Position numbers and translations under genes: made by a program. The notes under the pieces were generated by a model. The model was not told the DNA's origin. It worked only from the letters and a program-made list of their open reading frames with translations, and searched no databases. From Streptomyces sp. MBT65 (GTDB lineage: Bacteria; Actinomycetota; Actinomycetes; Streptomycetales; Streptomycetaceae), in contig NZ_JAENRY010000001.1 in the NCBI RefSeq assembly GCF_016612545.1, positions 62,001-126,000 of the forward strand: a stretch of 64,000 nt of DNA, written 5' to 3'. The stretch's first letter is position 1. Every line of letters begins with the position of its first letter. Positions 53,886-63,583 of the stretch are shown piece by piece.

Positions 53886-54647
53886 CTACACGCTGTACCC
53901 GCCGTCGACTCCCAACGCCTGCCCGGTGATGAACCCGGCCCGGTCCGAGGCCAGGAACGCGACCGCCTCCGCGATGTCGGTCGCGTCGCCGAAGCGGCGC
54001 AGCGGGATGTTGCGCCGGGTGACGGCGAGCGCGGCCTCGTCCAGTTCGCCGGAGCTGATCAGTCGGCCGGCGATACCGTCGTTGAGCATGCCGGGAGCCA
54101 CGCAGTTCACGCGGACGCCGTACCGGCCCTCCTCGGCGGCCAGCGCCCGCGCGACCGCCTCGACCGCGCCCTTCGCGCCCGACGACAGCCCGTCCCGTAC
54201 CGGGAAGCGGCGGGTGGCGACGGTCGTCACGGCGACAATGTTGCCCCGGCTCGCGCGCAGCAACGGCAGCGAGGGATGCACCAGATTGAAGAACGCCACG
54301 GCGTCGCCCTCGAGTTGGGCGCGGTACTCGCCCGGCGTGACCTTGCTCAGATGCCGCATCGGCACGTGCGGGCCCGCCGCGTACACGAGGGTGTGGATGC
54401 CGCCGGTCACCTCGGCCACGGCCTCGGCTGTCGCGGCCTCGTCGGTCAAGTCCAGCCGTAGCGAACGGACTTGGCGGCCCAGCTTGGTGACCTCGGTGGC
54501 GATCGCCTCCGCCGCCTCCTGGTTGGCCCGGTAGGTGAACGCGATGTCGCTGCCGCGCTCGGCGAGGAGCCGGACGACCGCCGCCCCGATCCCGCCCGAG
54601 CCGCCCGCCACGAACGCGACACCTGGTCTGCTGGAGAAGTCCGGCAC
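53886..54647 (-). CDS. SDR-fold protein lacking the catalytic Tyr
   Basis: A 253-residue SDR. The nucleotide motif GGSGGIG and the C-terminal FITGQALGVDGGYSV are normal, but the YxxxK active site reads S155-S-G-A-K159 and the Ser strand reads TTVATRRFP. The fold is kept while the proton-donating Tyr is lost, so it may act as an enoyl reductase-like, isomerase or binding protein. It is the last gene of the 63.5-to-53.9-kb reverse operon. Confidence 0.87.
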   Translation of the reverse strand: MPDFSSRPGVAFVAGGSGGIGAAVVRLLAERGSDIAFTYRANQEAAEAIATEVTKLGRQVRSLRLDLTDEAATAEAVAEVTGGIHTLVYAAGPHVPMRHLSKVTPGEYRAQLEGDAVAFFNLVHPSLPLLRASRGNIVAVTTVATRRFPVRDGLSSGAKGAVEAVARALAAEEGRYGVRVNCVAPGMLNDGIAGRLISSGELDEAALAVTRRNIPLRRFGDATDIAEAVAFLASDRAGFITGQALGVDGGYSV

Positions 54648-54657
54648 CGTAACCGCC

Positions 54658-55806
54658 TCACAATCCGAGGGACTTGGCGATGATGACCTTCATGACCTCG
54701 CTGGTCCCGGCGTAGATGCGGGTGATGCGTGCGTCCGCGTAGAGCCGGGCGATGGGGTATTCCAGCATGTAGCCATAACCGCCGAACAGTTGCAGGCAGC
54801 GGTCGACCGCACGGGCCTGCATCTCGGTGCAGAACAACTTCACCTTGGCTGCGTCGGGTCCGCTCAGTTCACCGGCGACGAGTTCGAGCACCGCCCGGTC
54901 CAGCATCGCCTGCGCCGCCTCGATCTCGGCTGCCACGGCGGCGAGTTCGAACTTCGTGTTCTGGAAGGACGCGACCGTCTTCCCGAACGCCTTGCGCTCC
55001 TTGACGTACGCGATCGTGGTGTCCAGAGCGGCCCGCGCCTGCGCGACCGAGCCGACCGCCACCGTCATCCGCTCCTGCGGGAGATTGTGGCCGAGGTAGC
55101 CGAACGCGGCGCCCTCCTCGCCGAGCCGGTTGGCGACCGGGACCCGTACGTCGTCGAAGGCCAACTCCACAGTGTCCTGCACCTTGATGCCCAGCTTGTG
55201 CAGCACCCGGCCGCGCGTGAAGCCGGGCATGCCGTCCTCGACGACCAGCAGGGTGAGCCCGGCGCGGCGGTTGTCCGGGTCGGTCGACGTCCGCGCCACG
55301 ACGATGACCAGGTCGGCGAGAAGTCCGCCGGTGATGAAGGTCTTCGCACCGTTCAGGACGTACGAGTCCCCGGCGCGCACGGCCGTCGTACGGATCCCGG
55401 CGAGATCGGAGCCGGTGCCCGGCTCGGTCATCGCGACGGCCGTCAACAGCTTCCCGGAGGCGAGGCCGGGGAACCAGCGCTCACGCTGATCCCGGTCGGC
55501 GTAGGCGAGGAAGTACGGGAGAACCACGTCGAGTTGGGTGCGCACAGTCCCCAACGTCACCAGGGCGCGGGCCGCTTCCTCCTGGAGGACGACGTTGTAG
55601 CGGTAGTCGTCGAGTCCCGCACCGCCGTACTCCTCGGGGACGGCCATGCCCAACAGGCCGAGCGAGCCCAGCTGTTCGAAGATGGTGCGGGGGAGTCGGC
55701 CGGTCTCCTCCCACTCGGCGTAGTGAGGTACCACCTCCTTGCCGATGAAGTCCCGCGCTAGCCGGCGGAACGCCTCGTGGTCGTCGGTGAAGACGTCTCG
55801 GCGCAC
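54658..55806 (-). CDS. Acyl-CoA dehydrogenase, classical single-subunit type
   Basis: A 382-residue acyl-CoA dehydrogenase with AMTEPGTGSDLAGI, LNGAKTFITGG, RKAFGKTVASFQNTKF and FGGYGYMLEYPIARLY, in which the Glu of LEYP is the catalytic base, followed by RIYAGTSE. All elements are in one chain, unlike the two-gene enzymes elsewhere in the window. The GTG start is ten bases after the thiolase stop. Confidence 0.94.
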   Translation of the reverse strand: MRRDVFTDDHEAFRRLARDFIGKEVVPHYAEWEETGRLPRTIFEQLGSLGLLGMAVPEEYGGAGLDDYRYNVVLQEEAARALVTLGTVRTQLDVVLPYFLAYADRDQRERWFPGLASGKLLTAVAMTEPGTGSDLAGIRTTAVRAGDSYVLNGAKTFITGGLLADLVIVVARTSTDPDNRRAGLTLLVVEDGMPGFTRGRVLHKLGIKVQDTVELAFDDVRVPVANRLGEEGAAFGYLGHNLPQERMTVAVGSVAQARAALDTTIAYVKERKAFGKTVASFQNTKFELAAVAAEIEAAQAMLDRAVLELVAGELSGPDAAKVKLFCTEMQARAVDRCLQLFGGYGYMLEYPIARLYADARITRIYAGTSEVMKVIIAKSLGL

Positions 55807-55817
55807 AACATCCCCTG

Positions 55818-56966
55818 TCAGGAAGCGAGTTCTACGACGGTGGCGTTGGCGGTGCCGCCGCCCTCACACATGGTCTGCAGTCCGTAGTGGATCCCGTGGT
55901 CCCGCATGTGGTGGATCATGCGGGTCATCAGGACGGCACCCGACGCGCCGAGCGGATGCCCGAGCGCGATGGCGCCGCCGAGCGGGTTGAGCAGGGCCGG
56001 GTCGGCGCCGGTCTCGGCCAGCCAGGCGAGCGGGATCGGCGCGAAGGCCTCGTTGACCTCGAAGACGCCCACCTCCGGCAGCCCGATGCCGGCCTTGCGC
56101 AGCACCTTCTCCGTCGCCGGTATCGGCCCGGTCAGCATGAGGACCGGATCGGAGCCGGTGACCACGCCCGCGCAGTAGCGCACGATGGGTGTCAGGCCGA
56201 GTTCGCGAGCCTTCTCCGGGGTCGTCACCAGCAGGGCTGCCGCTCCGTCGGATATCTGGGAGGAGTTGCCCGCGTGGATCACCCCGTCCTCCTGGAAGGA
56301 CGGTTTCAACTTCGCGAGAGTGGCGCTGCTGGTACCGCGCCGTATGCCTTCGTCCACAGCCGCCGAGCCGGTGTCGGTCGTCACCGGCACGATCTGCGCG
56401 TCGAACGCCCCGCCGTCCCGCGCGGCAGCCGCCCGCTCGTGCGACAGCGCGGCGAACTCGTCGAGCACACCCCGACCCAGCCCCCACTTCTGTGCGATCT
56501 TCTCGGCGGAGACACCCTGGTTGAAGGAGAACCCCTCGTAACGGGCGAGCACTCGGGGGCCGTACGGCGTCCCGCCGGCCCGCGAGGCGCCGAGCGGGAC
56601 CCGGCTCATCACCTCCACCCCGCCCGCCACCACGACGTCCTGCTGGCCGGACATGACCGCCTGGGCGGCGAAGTCCAGCGCCTGCTGGCTCGAACCGCAG
56701 GCCCGGTTCACCGTGGTCCCCGGGATGGTCTCGGGCCACCCCGCGGCCAGCACCGCGTAGCGGCCGATGTTGCTCGACTGGTCGCCCAACTGGCCGACGC
56801 AGCCCCACACCACGTCGTCGACGACCCCGGGATCCAGCCCCGTGCGGTCGACGAGGGCGTTCAGGACGACGGCGGAGAGGTCGGCCGCGTGCACACCGGC
56901 CAGAGCGCCGTTCCGTTTGCCCACGGCGGTGCGGACCGCTGCCACCACCACTGCCTCACGCATCAC
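55818..56966 (-). CDS. Acetyl-CoA acyltransferase (thiolase, FadA-like)
   Basis: A 382-residue thiolase with the nucleophilic Cys in NRACGSSQQAL, NEAFAPIPLAW, the catalytic His in GHPLGASGAVL and the second Cys in MCEGGGTANATV. It is similar in form to FadA5/FadA6 of steroid degradation. GTG 56966 or ATG 56963 may be the start; GGAGGA lies upstream. It overlaps the crotonase gene by up to 11 bp. Confidence 0.94.
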   Translation of the reverse strand: MMREAVVVAAVRTAVGKRNGALAGVHAADLSAVVLNALVDRTGLDPGVVDDVVWGCVGQLGDQSSNIGRYAVLAAGWPETIPGTTVNRACGSSQQALDFAAQAVMSGQQDVVVAGGVEVMSRVPLGASRAGGTPYGPRVLARYEGFSFNQGVSAEKIAQKWGLGRGVLDEFAALSHERAAAARDGGAFDAQIVPVTTDTGSAAVDEGIRRGTSSATLAKLKPSFQEDGVIHAGNSSQISDGAAALLVTTPEKARELGLTPIVRYCAGVVTGSDPVLMLTGPIPATEKVLRKAGIGLPEVGVFEVNEAFAPIPLAWLAETGADPALLNPLGGAIALGHPLGASGAVLMTRMIHHMRDHGIHYGLQTMCEGGGTANATVVELAS

Positions 56967-57789
56967 GTGTCCTGTCCTCCATTGCTTTCGGCGCCGGTGT
57001 TCTCGGAACGGCCCAGTGCCCCGTGTAGTGGGCTGGTCGCCGCTCCGTGAACGCCGCGTAAGCCTCCGGGACGTCTGTCGTGGCGAAGTTCATGGCCTGC
57101 GCCCGTGCCTCACCGGCAAGGGCCTCACGCAGGGTGCGATCGGCGTTCTCGTTGAGGAGTGCCTTGTTCTGGGCGAGGGCGACGGGCGCGCCCGCCACGA
57201 GGCGGGAGCCGAGGTCGTCCACGAAGACGTCGATCTTGTCGGAGTCCACGACCCAGGTCACCAGGTTCAGCGCGTGGGCCTCCTCGGCGTCGATCGTCTC
57301 GGCCAGCAGCACGAGCCGCTTCGCCTGCTGCAACCCCACCAGCTTCGGCAACAGCCACGAGCCCCCGCAGTCCAGGGACAGGGCACGGCGCGCGAAGATC
57401 TGCGAGAACGTGCTGTCCGGAGTGGCCACGACGAAGTCGCATCCCAGCGCCAGGTTCCAACCGGCGCCGACCGCAACGCCGTTCACCTTGGCGACGGTGG
57501 GGATCGGCAACTCGTGCAGCAGCAGCGTGACTTCGGTCAGGGTCCGCATCCGGTACAGGGGATGCTCGTCGCTGACACCCTTGCGGATGTCGGCCCCGGA
57601 GCAGAAGGCGCCGCCTGCACCGGTCAGGACCAGCGCCCGCACCGTACGGTCGCTGCCCGCCGCGGAGAGCGCCGTTCTCAGGGCGTCCCACAGTTCGGCG
57701 TCGATCGCGTTCTTGCGCTCCGGCCGGTTCAGCGTCAGCGTCCGAACACCGTCGGCGTCACTCGTGAGAAGCACCGGCGGCACGCTCAT
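56956..57789 (-). CDS. Enoyl-CoA hydratase/isomerase family protein
   Basis: A 277-residue crotonase with TLNRPERKNAID, FCSGADIRKGV (oxyanion hole with Asp), VAVGAGWNLALGCDFVVA and RALSLDCGGSWLLPKLVG. The second catalytic position near LDCGGSW has no clear Glu, as in isomerase-type members such as PaaG. It is coupled to the CoA transferase before it (ATGA) and the thiolase after it. Confidence 0.9.
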   Translation of the reverse strand: MSVPPVLLTSDADGVRTLTLNRPERKNAIDAELWDALRTALSAAGSDRTVRALVLTGAGGAFCSGADIRKGVSDEHPLYRMRTLTEVTLLLHELPIPTVAKVNGVAVGAGWNLALGCDFVVATPDSTFSQIFARRALSLDCGGSWLLPKLVGLQQAKRLVLLAETIDAEEAHALNLVTWVVDSDKIDVFVDDLGSRLVAGAPVALAQNKALLNENADRTLREALAGEARAQAMNFATTDVPEAYAAFTERRPAHYTGHWAVPRTPAPKAMEDRTRDA

Positions 57790-59000
57790 CGCACCGCTCC
57801 CTGCGACCGGAGAACCGCGATCTCCTCGTCCGCCAGCCCGAGTTCGGACAGAACGGAGTCCGTGTGCTGGCCGAGAGCGGGAATCGCGCCCATCGGCGGG
57901 TCGTACCCGGCGATGACCGGGGGCGGCAGCAGCGCCGGGACCGGACCGGACGGCGTGTCGATCTCCCGCCACCGGTCGCGGGCCTGGAGATGAGGGTGGG
58001 CGATGACGTCGCTGGTCGTGTTGTAGCGGGAGTTGCCGATCCCGGCCGCGTCCGCGCGATCCTGCACGTGGGCGAGATCGTGCCGTGCGCACCAGGCGCT
58101 GATCTCCGGCTCCAGCAGGGCCCGGTGCTCCACCCGGCCCGCGTTGCTCCGGAAGCGCGGGTCGTCCGCGAGGTCGGGCCGGCCGATCAACTCCCGTGCC
58201 AGGCGCTGCCATTCACGGTCGTTCGTCGTGCCGAGGATGACGGTGTGGCCGTCCGCGGTGCGGTGGGCGCCGTACGGTGCCACGGCGGGCGAGCTCAAGC
58301 CGAGCGGCTGCTGCTCGATGCCGGAGTGCTGGGTGTAGATGAGCGGGTAGCCCATCAGTTCCGTCATCGTGTCGAAGAGGCTCACCGCGACGGACGAGAC
58401 GCCCGGCCCGACTCCGCGCCCCTTGCCGCACAGCAGCGCGACGACGGACAGGGCGGCGTACAGGCCGCTGCACACGTCGGCCATCGGCGGTCCCGGTTTG
58501 GCCGGTGCTCCGGGGTGGCCGGTCACCGAGCAGGCGCCCGACTCGGCCTGGACGAGGAGGTCGTAGGCGCGCTTGTGGGAGAGGGGGCCGCCTGGGCCGT
58601 AGCCGTCGATCTCGACGGCGATGAGACCGGGGTGACGGGTCCTCAAGTCGGTGGGGGAGAGGGCGAGTTTGGCCGTGGTGCCGGGTGTGAGGTTGGAGAC
58701 GAGGACGTCGGCGCGCTCCAGCAGGCGGTGCAGGACGCCCATGCCGCCGGGTGTCTTCAGGTTCAGGGCCACCGACTCCTTGCCCCGGTTGACCCAGACG
58801 AAGTGCGCGCCGAGGCCCTTGACGACGTCGTCGTAGTGGCGGGCGAAGTCGCCGCCCTGGGGGTTCTCCACCTTGATCACGCGGGCGCCGAAGTCGCCGA
58901 GCGTGCGGGTGCACATGGGAGCGGAGATCGCCTGCTCCAACGCGACCACGGTGATTCCGGTCAGCGGCCCGGTGGTTGTCGTCATCTCGGAGGGCGCCAT
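57786..59000 (-). CDS. Family III CoA transferase (CaiB/BaiF)
   Basis: A 404-residue class III CoA transferase with LTGITVVALEQAISAPMC, GARVIKVENP, VNRGKESVALNLK and a candidate catalytic Asp in PPMADVCSGLYAAL. It may load CoA onto an acid or move it between intermediates (a racemase is also possible). The ATG at 59000 is nearly contiguous with the ligase stop; an ATG at 58985 is an alternative. Confidence 0.92.
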   Translation of the reverse strand: MAPSEMTTTTGPLTGITVVALEQAISAPMCTRTLGDFGARVIKVENPQGGDFARHYDDVVKGLGAHFVWVNRGKESVALNLKTPGGMGVLHRLLERADVLVSNLTPGTTAKLALSPTDLRTRHPGLIAVEIDGYGPGGPLSHKRAYDLLVQAESGACSVTGHPGAPAKPGPPMADVCSGLYAALSVVALLCGKGRGVGPGVSSVAVSLFDTMTELMGYPLIYTQHSGIEQQPLGLSSPAVAPYGAHRTADGHTVILGTTNDREWQRLARELIGRPDLADDPRFRSNAGRVEHRALLEPEISAWCARHDLAHVQDRADAAGIGNSRYNTTSDVIAHPHLQARDRWREIDTPSGPVPALLPPPVIAGYDPPMGAIPALGQHTDSVLSELGLADEEIAVLRSQGAVR

Positions 59001-59001
59001 C

Positions 59002-60600
59002 TCAGAACGCGTCGTCGTGGATCGCGGCCGTGAACCGTGCGCGGAGTTCGTCCTTCAGTACCTTCTGGCTCGCGTTGCGCGGGAGGTGGTCGACGAAGCG
59101 GACGTGCCGGGGGACCTTGAAGTTCGCCATGTTCTCGCGGGACCAGGCGATGACCTCGGCCTCGGTCGGTGTCCGGTCCGGTGGTGCGACCACGTAGGCG
59201 CAGCCGACCTCGCCGAGCCGTTCGTCGGGAACCCCGATCACGGCGACCTGTTGGACGCTCTCGCAGCCGAGAAGCAGCTTCTCTATCTCGGCCGGATAGG
59301 CGTTGAAGCCGCCGACGATGTACAGCTCCTTCTTGCGGTCGACGATCGCGAGGTTGCCGTCGTCGTCGAGCCGCCCGATGTCCCCGGTGTGCAGCCAGCC
59401 CTCGCCGTCGATGGTCGCCGCGGTGGCGTCGGGGTCGTCCCAGTAGCCGCGGGTGACGTTGAAGCCGCGGACGAGGATCTCGCCGTCGAGGCCGATCGGG
59501 ACGTCGAGCCCGTCGGCGGCGACGATCCGGACCTGGACACCGGGAATGGCGCTTCCGGTGGTGTGCGCGACGGTCTCCTCGGAGTCCCCGACGCGCGTCG
59601 TGGTGACCAGCGCCGTCGACTCGGTCAGGCCGTAGGCGCTCATCACGATGTCGAACGACAACTCCGTCTTCATGGCGCGGATCAGCGATTCCGGAATCGT
59701 CGTGCCGCCGGTCATGGAGACCCGCAGCGACGACAGGTCGTGCGTGGCCCGGTCCGGGTGGTTGACCAGGTCGTGGAAGATCGTCGGCGGCCCGAGCAGA
59801 ATGCTCACCCCCTCCCGCGCGATGAGGTCCAGCGCGCGGCCGGCGTCGAAGACGGGCATGGGAATGACGGTCACGCCGTGCATGAGCGAGGCCAGCCATC
59901 CCGCCTTGTATCCGAAGCAGTGGAAGAACGGCGGGATCACCAGGAAGGTGTCGGAGGGCCGGAACGTGTACTCCTCGGCCATCCACCCGTAGGCGCGCAG
60001 GGACTGGCCGTGGGTGAGCATCACGCCCTTGGGGTGGCCGGTCGTGCCGGACGTGAACATCACGTCGGACACGTCGTCCGGCGTCAACCGGTCTATCGAC
60101 GCATGGGCGGCGGACGGCGAAACGCCCTCTCCGGCGCGGAGAAAGTCGTTCCAGGTCAGTTCGGCGCTGCCCTGCGGGCCGAGGACGGACACCGTCTTCC
60201 GCAGGGCCGGCAGTCCGGAGTCGGCCTTGCGCAGTTCGCCGATGTAGTCGTTGCCGAGGAAGGGCGAGGCGAACACGGCCGCCGCCTCCGACTTCCGCAG
60301 GATGTAGGAGATCTCCTGCGCCTTGAACCGCGTGTTGAGCGGAACCAGCACGCCCCCCGCGCCGTGGATGCCCAGCGCGGCGAAAATCCACTCCGCCGAG
60401 TTGGGGGCGCACAGCCCGACCCGGTCCCCCGGCTCGACGCCGAGCGCGATGGCGGCGCGGACCGAATCGACCATCTGCCCGGCCAGCTCCTGGAACGTCC
60501 AGCGGCGGTCACCGTCGATCAGCGCCGTGGCGTCCCCGAAGCGACGGGCCGCCAGCCTGATGACATTGGGGATGCTCAGGAATTCGTCGTCGTAGCGCAT
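59002..60600 (-). CDS. AMP-forming acyl-CoA ligase (FadD3-like)
   Basis: A 532-residue ligase with MFTSGTTGHPKGVMLTHG, MSAYGLTES, LHTGDIG, VGGFNAYPAEIE and a C-terminal NASQKVLKDEL region in which the Lys of the usual TxxGK motif is preceded by Gln rather than Gly. It resembles the ligase at 28831 and FadD3. It lies in the middle of the long reverse beta-oxidation operon. Confidence 0.93.
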   Translation of the reverse strand: MRYDDEFLSIPNVIRLAARRFGDATALIDGDRRWTFQELAGQMVDSVRAAIALGVEPGDRVGLCAPNSAEWIFAALGIHGAGGVLVPLNTRFKAQEISYILRKSEAAAVFASPFLGNDYIGELRKADSGLPALRKTVSVLGPQGSAELTWNDFLRAGEGVSPSAAHASIDRLTPDDVSDVMFTSGTTGHPKGVMLTHGQSLRAYGWMAEEYTFRPSDTFLVIPPFFHCFGYKAGWLASLMHGVTVIPMPVFDAGRALDLIAREGVSILLGPPTIFHDLVNHPDRATHDLSSLRVSMTGGTTIPESLIRAMKTELSFDIVMSAYGLTESTALVTTTRVGDSEETVAHTTGSAIPGVQVRIVAADGLDVPIGLDGEILVRGFNVTRGYWDDPDATAATIDGEGWLHTGDIGRLDDDGNLAIVDRKKELYIVGGFNAYPAEIEKLLLGCESVQQVAVIGVPDERLGEVGCAYVVAPPDRTPTEAEVIAWSRENMANFKVPRHVRFVDHLPRNASQKVLKDELRARFTAAIHDDAF

Positions 60601-60615
60601 CAGTTGGCTCCAGGG

Positions 60616-61755
60616 CTAACCGTTCGAGGGCAGATGCAGGATCCGCTTGGCGATGATGTTCCGCTGGATCTGGGAGGTGCCGCCGTAGACGGAGGCCGCA
60701 CGGGAGTAGAGGTAGTCCCCGAACAACTCGCCTCCCTCACCGGCGAGTTCGTCCGGGAACACCTCAAGTGCCGTGTCGTAGAGCCGCTGTTCGGTCCTCG
60801 TCATCAGCAGTTTGTCCACGGACGACTCCGGTCCCGCGACCTGCCCGGCGAGGCGTTCGGCGGTGCGGCGGCGGGCGTGCGCCACCAGGACCTCGTAGTC
60901 CACGACACACCGGCCGATCCGGGACAACAGCCCGTCGGGCAGGCCGCCGTGCCGCTCGGCGGCGTGGCGCCGCAGCCGTTCGACGAGCAGCCCGTACTTC
61001 GAGATGTGCCCGGTGTCGAGGGCGTTGCGCTCGTACGACACCGTCGTCATCGCCAGCGCCCAACCGACGCCCTCGGCGCCGACGCGCTCCGACTCCTCGA
61101 CGCGGACGTCGTCCAGGAACAGCTCGCAGAACTCGTCGTCGCCGTTGGCCGCGCGCAGCGGTCGTACCGTCACGCCCGGCCGGTCCAGCGGCAGAACGAA
61201 CGCCGAGATCGACTTGTGGGCCGGTGCCGCGCGGTCGGTACGGGCCAGCAGCAGACACAGGCCGGAGTACTGGGCGTAGCTCGTCCAGAGCTTCTGACCA
61301 CGCACCGTGTAGAAGCCGTCGTGCCGCTCGGCGAAGGTGCTCATGCCCGCCAGGTCCGAACCGGCACCCGGCTCGCTGAAGCCCTGGCACCACACCTCGT
61401 CGCCCGCCAACATCCTTGGCAGGAACCGCAGTCGCTGCTCCTCGGAGCCGAACTCCAGCAGCGCGTGGGCGAGATAGCCGATCCGGGGGACGCCCGGGGC
61501 CCGGCAGGCGCCCAGTTCGTCGCTGATCGCCACCTGGTGCAGTGCGGTCAGCCCCCGGCCGCCGTAGGGCTCCGGGACGTCGAGGCCGACCCAGCCGCCC
61601 GAGTGCAGCAGCCGATGCCAGCGGCGCAGGAAGACCGGTACCGGTTCGCCCGACTGCCGCTCGGGGAGCGGGTGTTCGGCCAGCCAGGCACGGAACTCCC
61701 GCCGCAGCCGGTCGAGATCGGCCGGATCGCCGAAGTCCAGCGGGGTGTCGGTCAT
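60616..61755 (-). CDS. Acyl-CoA dehydrogenase, large partner
   Basis: A 379-residue acyl-CoA dehydrogenase with GFSEPGAGSDLAGM, VRGQKLWTSYAQYS and the C-terminus VYGGTSQIQRNIIAKRILHL. It is closely similar to the large subunit at 42564-43679. The ATG at 61755 overlaps the stop of the short partner gene, so the pair should form one heteromeric enzyme. Confidence 0.92.
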   Translation of the reverse strand: MTDTPLDFGDPADLDRLRREFRAWLAEHPLPERQSGEPVPVFLRRWHRLLHSGGWVGLDVPEPYGGRGLTALHQVAISDELGACRAPGVPRIGYLAHALLEFGSEEQRLRFLPRMLAGDEVWCQGFSEPGAGSDLAGMSTFAERHDGFYTVRGQKLWTSYAQYSGLCLLLARTDRAAPAHKSISAFVLPLDRPGVTVRPLRAANGDDEFCELFLDDVRVEESERVGAEGVGWALAMTTVSYERNALDTGHISKYGLLVERLRRHAAERHGGLPDGLLSRIGRCVVDYEVLVAHARRRTAERLAGQVAGPESSVDKLLMTRTEQRLYDTALEVFPDELAGEGGELFGDYLYSRAASVYGGTSQIQRNIIAKRILHLPSNG

Positions 61756-62726
61756 CGCGTCACCTCCGGTACGGCCAGTGCGGGCAGCAGGTCGGCCGTC
61801 GTCGCGAGCAGCGTCGCGCCCAGCCGCACCTTGCGCAGATACAGGTGCGCGGTGTGCTCCCACGTCTGCGCGATACCGCCGAAGACCTGCATCCCGGCGT
61901 AAATCGCCTCCAGCGCCGAGGAGTTGACCTCCGCCTTCGCGACCCGCGCCGCCGCCAGGGCCCGTTCCGGGGGTACGTTGTCGAGACACCAGGCCGCGTA
62001 GCGCGTGACGCTCGTGCACGCCTCCACCAGGACCGTCGCATCCGCGAGGAGATGCTGTACGGCCTGGAAGGAGCCGATCGGCTGTCCGTACTGGCGGCGG
62101 ACGCCGGCGTATGCGACCGCCTGCTCCACGAACGAGCCCGCCGCGCCGACGAGTTCGGCGGTCACGACGACAAGGGCGTAGGCCTGCCAGCGGAGTCGGT
62201 CGGGTGGGGTGAGACGGCCGATGACCTCGACGGGGGCGTCCGACGGCACCGAACGCACCGCGCGCACGAGGTCCGTGCTCGGTGCCGCCGGGCCCAACTC
62301 GACCCGGCCGACCGTCCCTTCGACGGTGACGCCGAGCGCGCTGTCGGCGCCCTCACAGTCCCAGGCGACGAGATCCGCCAACGCCTGCCCGGGGAAGCGG
62401 AGTTCGCGGGTGAGCGCGATGGTGGGGGCCGCGCGGGTGTCGGGCTCGGCGCCGAGGAGACGGAGCAGCTCGGGAGCCAGCAGGACCGTGCCGAGCAGCG
62501 AGGTCGTGAGCGGGCGGCGGCCGTGCTCCTCCGCGAGCAGCGCGCACTCCTGTGCGGTCGCCGCCGGGGGAGAGGTGCGCCGTAGATCTGCCAAACCCAC
62601 TTCGTCCAGGGCCTGTTGGGCGGACGAACGGGACGACGGTTTCACCTCGTCCGCCGAGGTCACGCCGAACCGGGTGGCGAGTGAGCGCACCATGTCGCGG
62701 ACCAGGACGAACTCCTCGCGGTCCAC
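61752..62726 (-). CDS. Acyl-CoA dehydrogenase, short catalytic partner
   Basis: A 324-residue acyl-CoA dehydrogenase-like chain with RRQYGQPIGSFQAVQHLLAD and QVFGGIAQTWEHTAHLYLRK. The Glu in TWEHT occupies the catalytic-base position, as in the fragment at the left edge of the window (TWENEL). It is paired with the large partner by an ATGA overlap. The beta-barrel domain is diverged. The substrate is unknown. Confidence 0.9.
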   Translation of the reverse strand: MDREEFVLVRDMVRSLATRFGVTSADEVKPSSRSSAQQALDEVGLADLRRTSPPAATAQECALLAEEHGRRPLTTSLLGTVLLAPELLRLLGAEPDTRAAPTIALTRELRFPGQALADLVAWDCEGADSALGVTVEGTVGRVELGPAAPSTDLVRAVRSVPSDAPVEVIGRLTPPDRLRWQAYALVVVTAELVGAAGSFVEQAVAYAGVRRQYGQPIGSFQAVQHLLADATVLVEACTSVTRYAAWCLDNVPPERALAAARVAKAEVNSSALEAIYAGMQVFGGIAQTWEHTAHLYLRKVRLGATLLATTADLLPALAVPEVTR

Positions 62727-62728
62727 GC

Positions 62729-63529
62729 TCAGCGCTCCTCAGGGGGGTTCGCGCGCCGTTCGGCGCGGGAGGCGAGTTCGGTGATGATGCGGATGTGGTC
62801 CGGGCTGGTCATCGTGGCCCGTTCGGCCATCAGCGCCGCTTCCATGCCGCCCCGCGACACCTGCTCGACGACCGCGGCGAGGGCCAGCTTGGTGGCGCGC
62901 AGGGCCTCGGCGGGCTGTGCCGCGAGCCGGTGGGCCAGGGCGAGCGCCTCGCGCATCAGGTTGTCGGGCGCCACCGTGCGGTTGGCGAGGCCGAGTTCGA
63001 CCGCCTTGGGGGCGGGGATACGGTCCCCGGTGTAGAGGTACTCCTTCACGCGCAGCAGGCTGGTGAGCATCGGCCACAGGGTGACCCCGCCGTCGCCGGC
63101 CACCAGGCCGACCGAGATGTGCGGGTCCGCGAAGTAGGCGTCCTCCGCGATCAGTACCAGGTCGCAGGCGAGGGCGAGGCTGCAACCCAGGCCCACCGCC
63201 GGGCCGTTGACTGCGGCGATCACGGGCAGCGGGAAGCGGATCATCTCGGTCTGGATGGTGCGGTCGAGGCGGATGGACCGCTCCCGCAGCTCCGGGTCGG
63301 TGTGGTGCCGTAGGAGATGGTCGAAGTCGCCGCCCGCGCTGAACGCCCGTCCCGCGCCCGTGAGGACGACGGCCCGGGCCAACGCGTCGTCCGCGAGCTC
63401 GCGCCACACCTCCGACAGACGTCGGTGCAGTTCCTCGGACACGCCGTTCAGCCGGTCGGGGCGGTTCAGGGTGACGATGCGGACGTCTCCGTCGGCGGCC
63501 ACGGTCAGCACGGGACTCACCTTGCTCAT
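62729..63529 (-). CDS. Enoyl-CoA hydratase/isomerase family protein
   Basis: A 266-residue crotonase with TLNRPDRLNGVSEE, oxyanion-hole FSAGGDFDHLL, AVGLGCSLALACDLVLIAED and the second region VAGDGGVTLWP, where Asp-Gly-Gly replaces the usual Glu. It is the first gene of the long reverse operon. The ATG at 63529 is only about ten bases from a -10 box, so its mRNA may be leaderless. Confidence 0.9.
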   Translation of the reverse strand: MSKVSPVLTVAADGDVRIVTLNRPDRLNGVSEELHRRLSEVWRELADDALARAVVLTGAGRAFSAGGDFDHLLRHHTDPELRERSIRLDRTIQTEMIRFPLPVIAAVNGPAVGLGCSLALACDLVLIAEDAYFADPHISVGLVAGDGGVTLWPMLTSLLRVKEYLYTGDRIPAPKAVELGLANRTVAPDNLMREALALAHRLAAQPAEALRATKLALAAVVEQVSRGGMEAALMAERATMTSPDHIRIITELASRAERRANPPEER

Positions 63530-63538
63530 ACCGCGATG

Positions 63539-63566
63539 GTATTAAAGGTCAGACCGAAACTGTCAA
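63539..63566 (-). promoter_or_regulatory. Promoter TTGACA-N16-TAATAC of the reverse beta-oxidation operon
   Basis: On the minus strand TTGACA (63566-63561) and TAATAC (63544-63539) are separated by 16 bp, with the crotonase ATG ten bases past the -10 box. The regulon operator lies 18 bp upstream of the -35 box. An alternative -10 (TATGAT) lies inside that operator. Confidence 0.5.
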
Positions 63567-63583
63567 TGGTGTTGCACGAAGAA

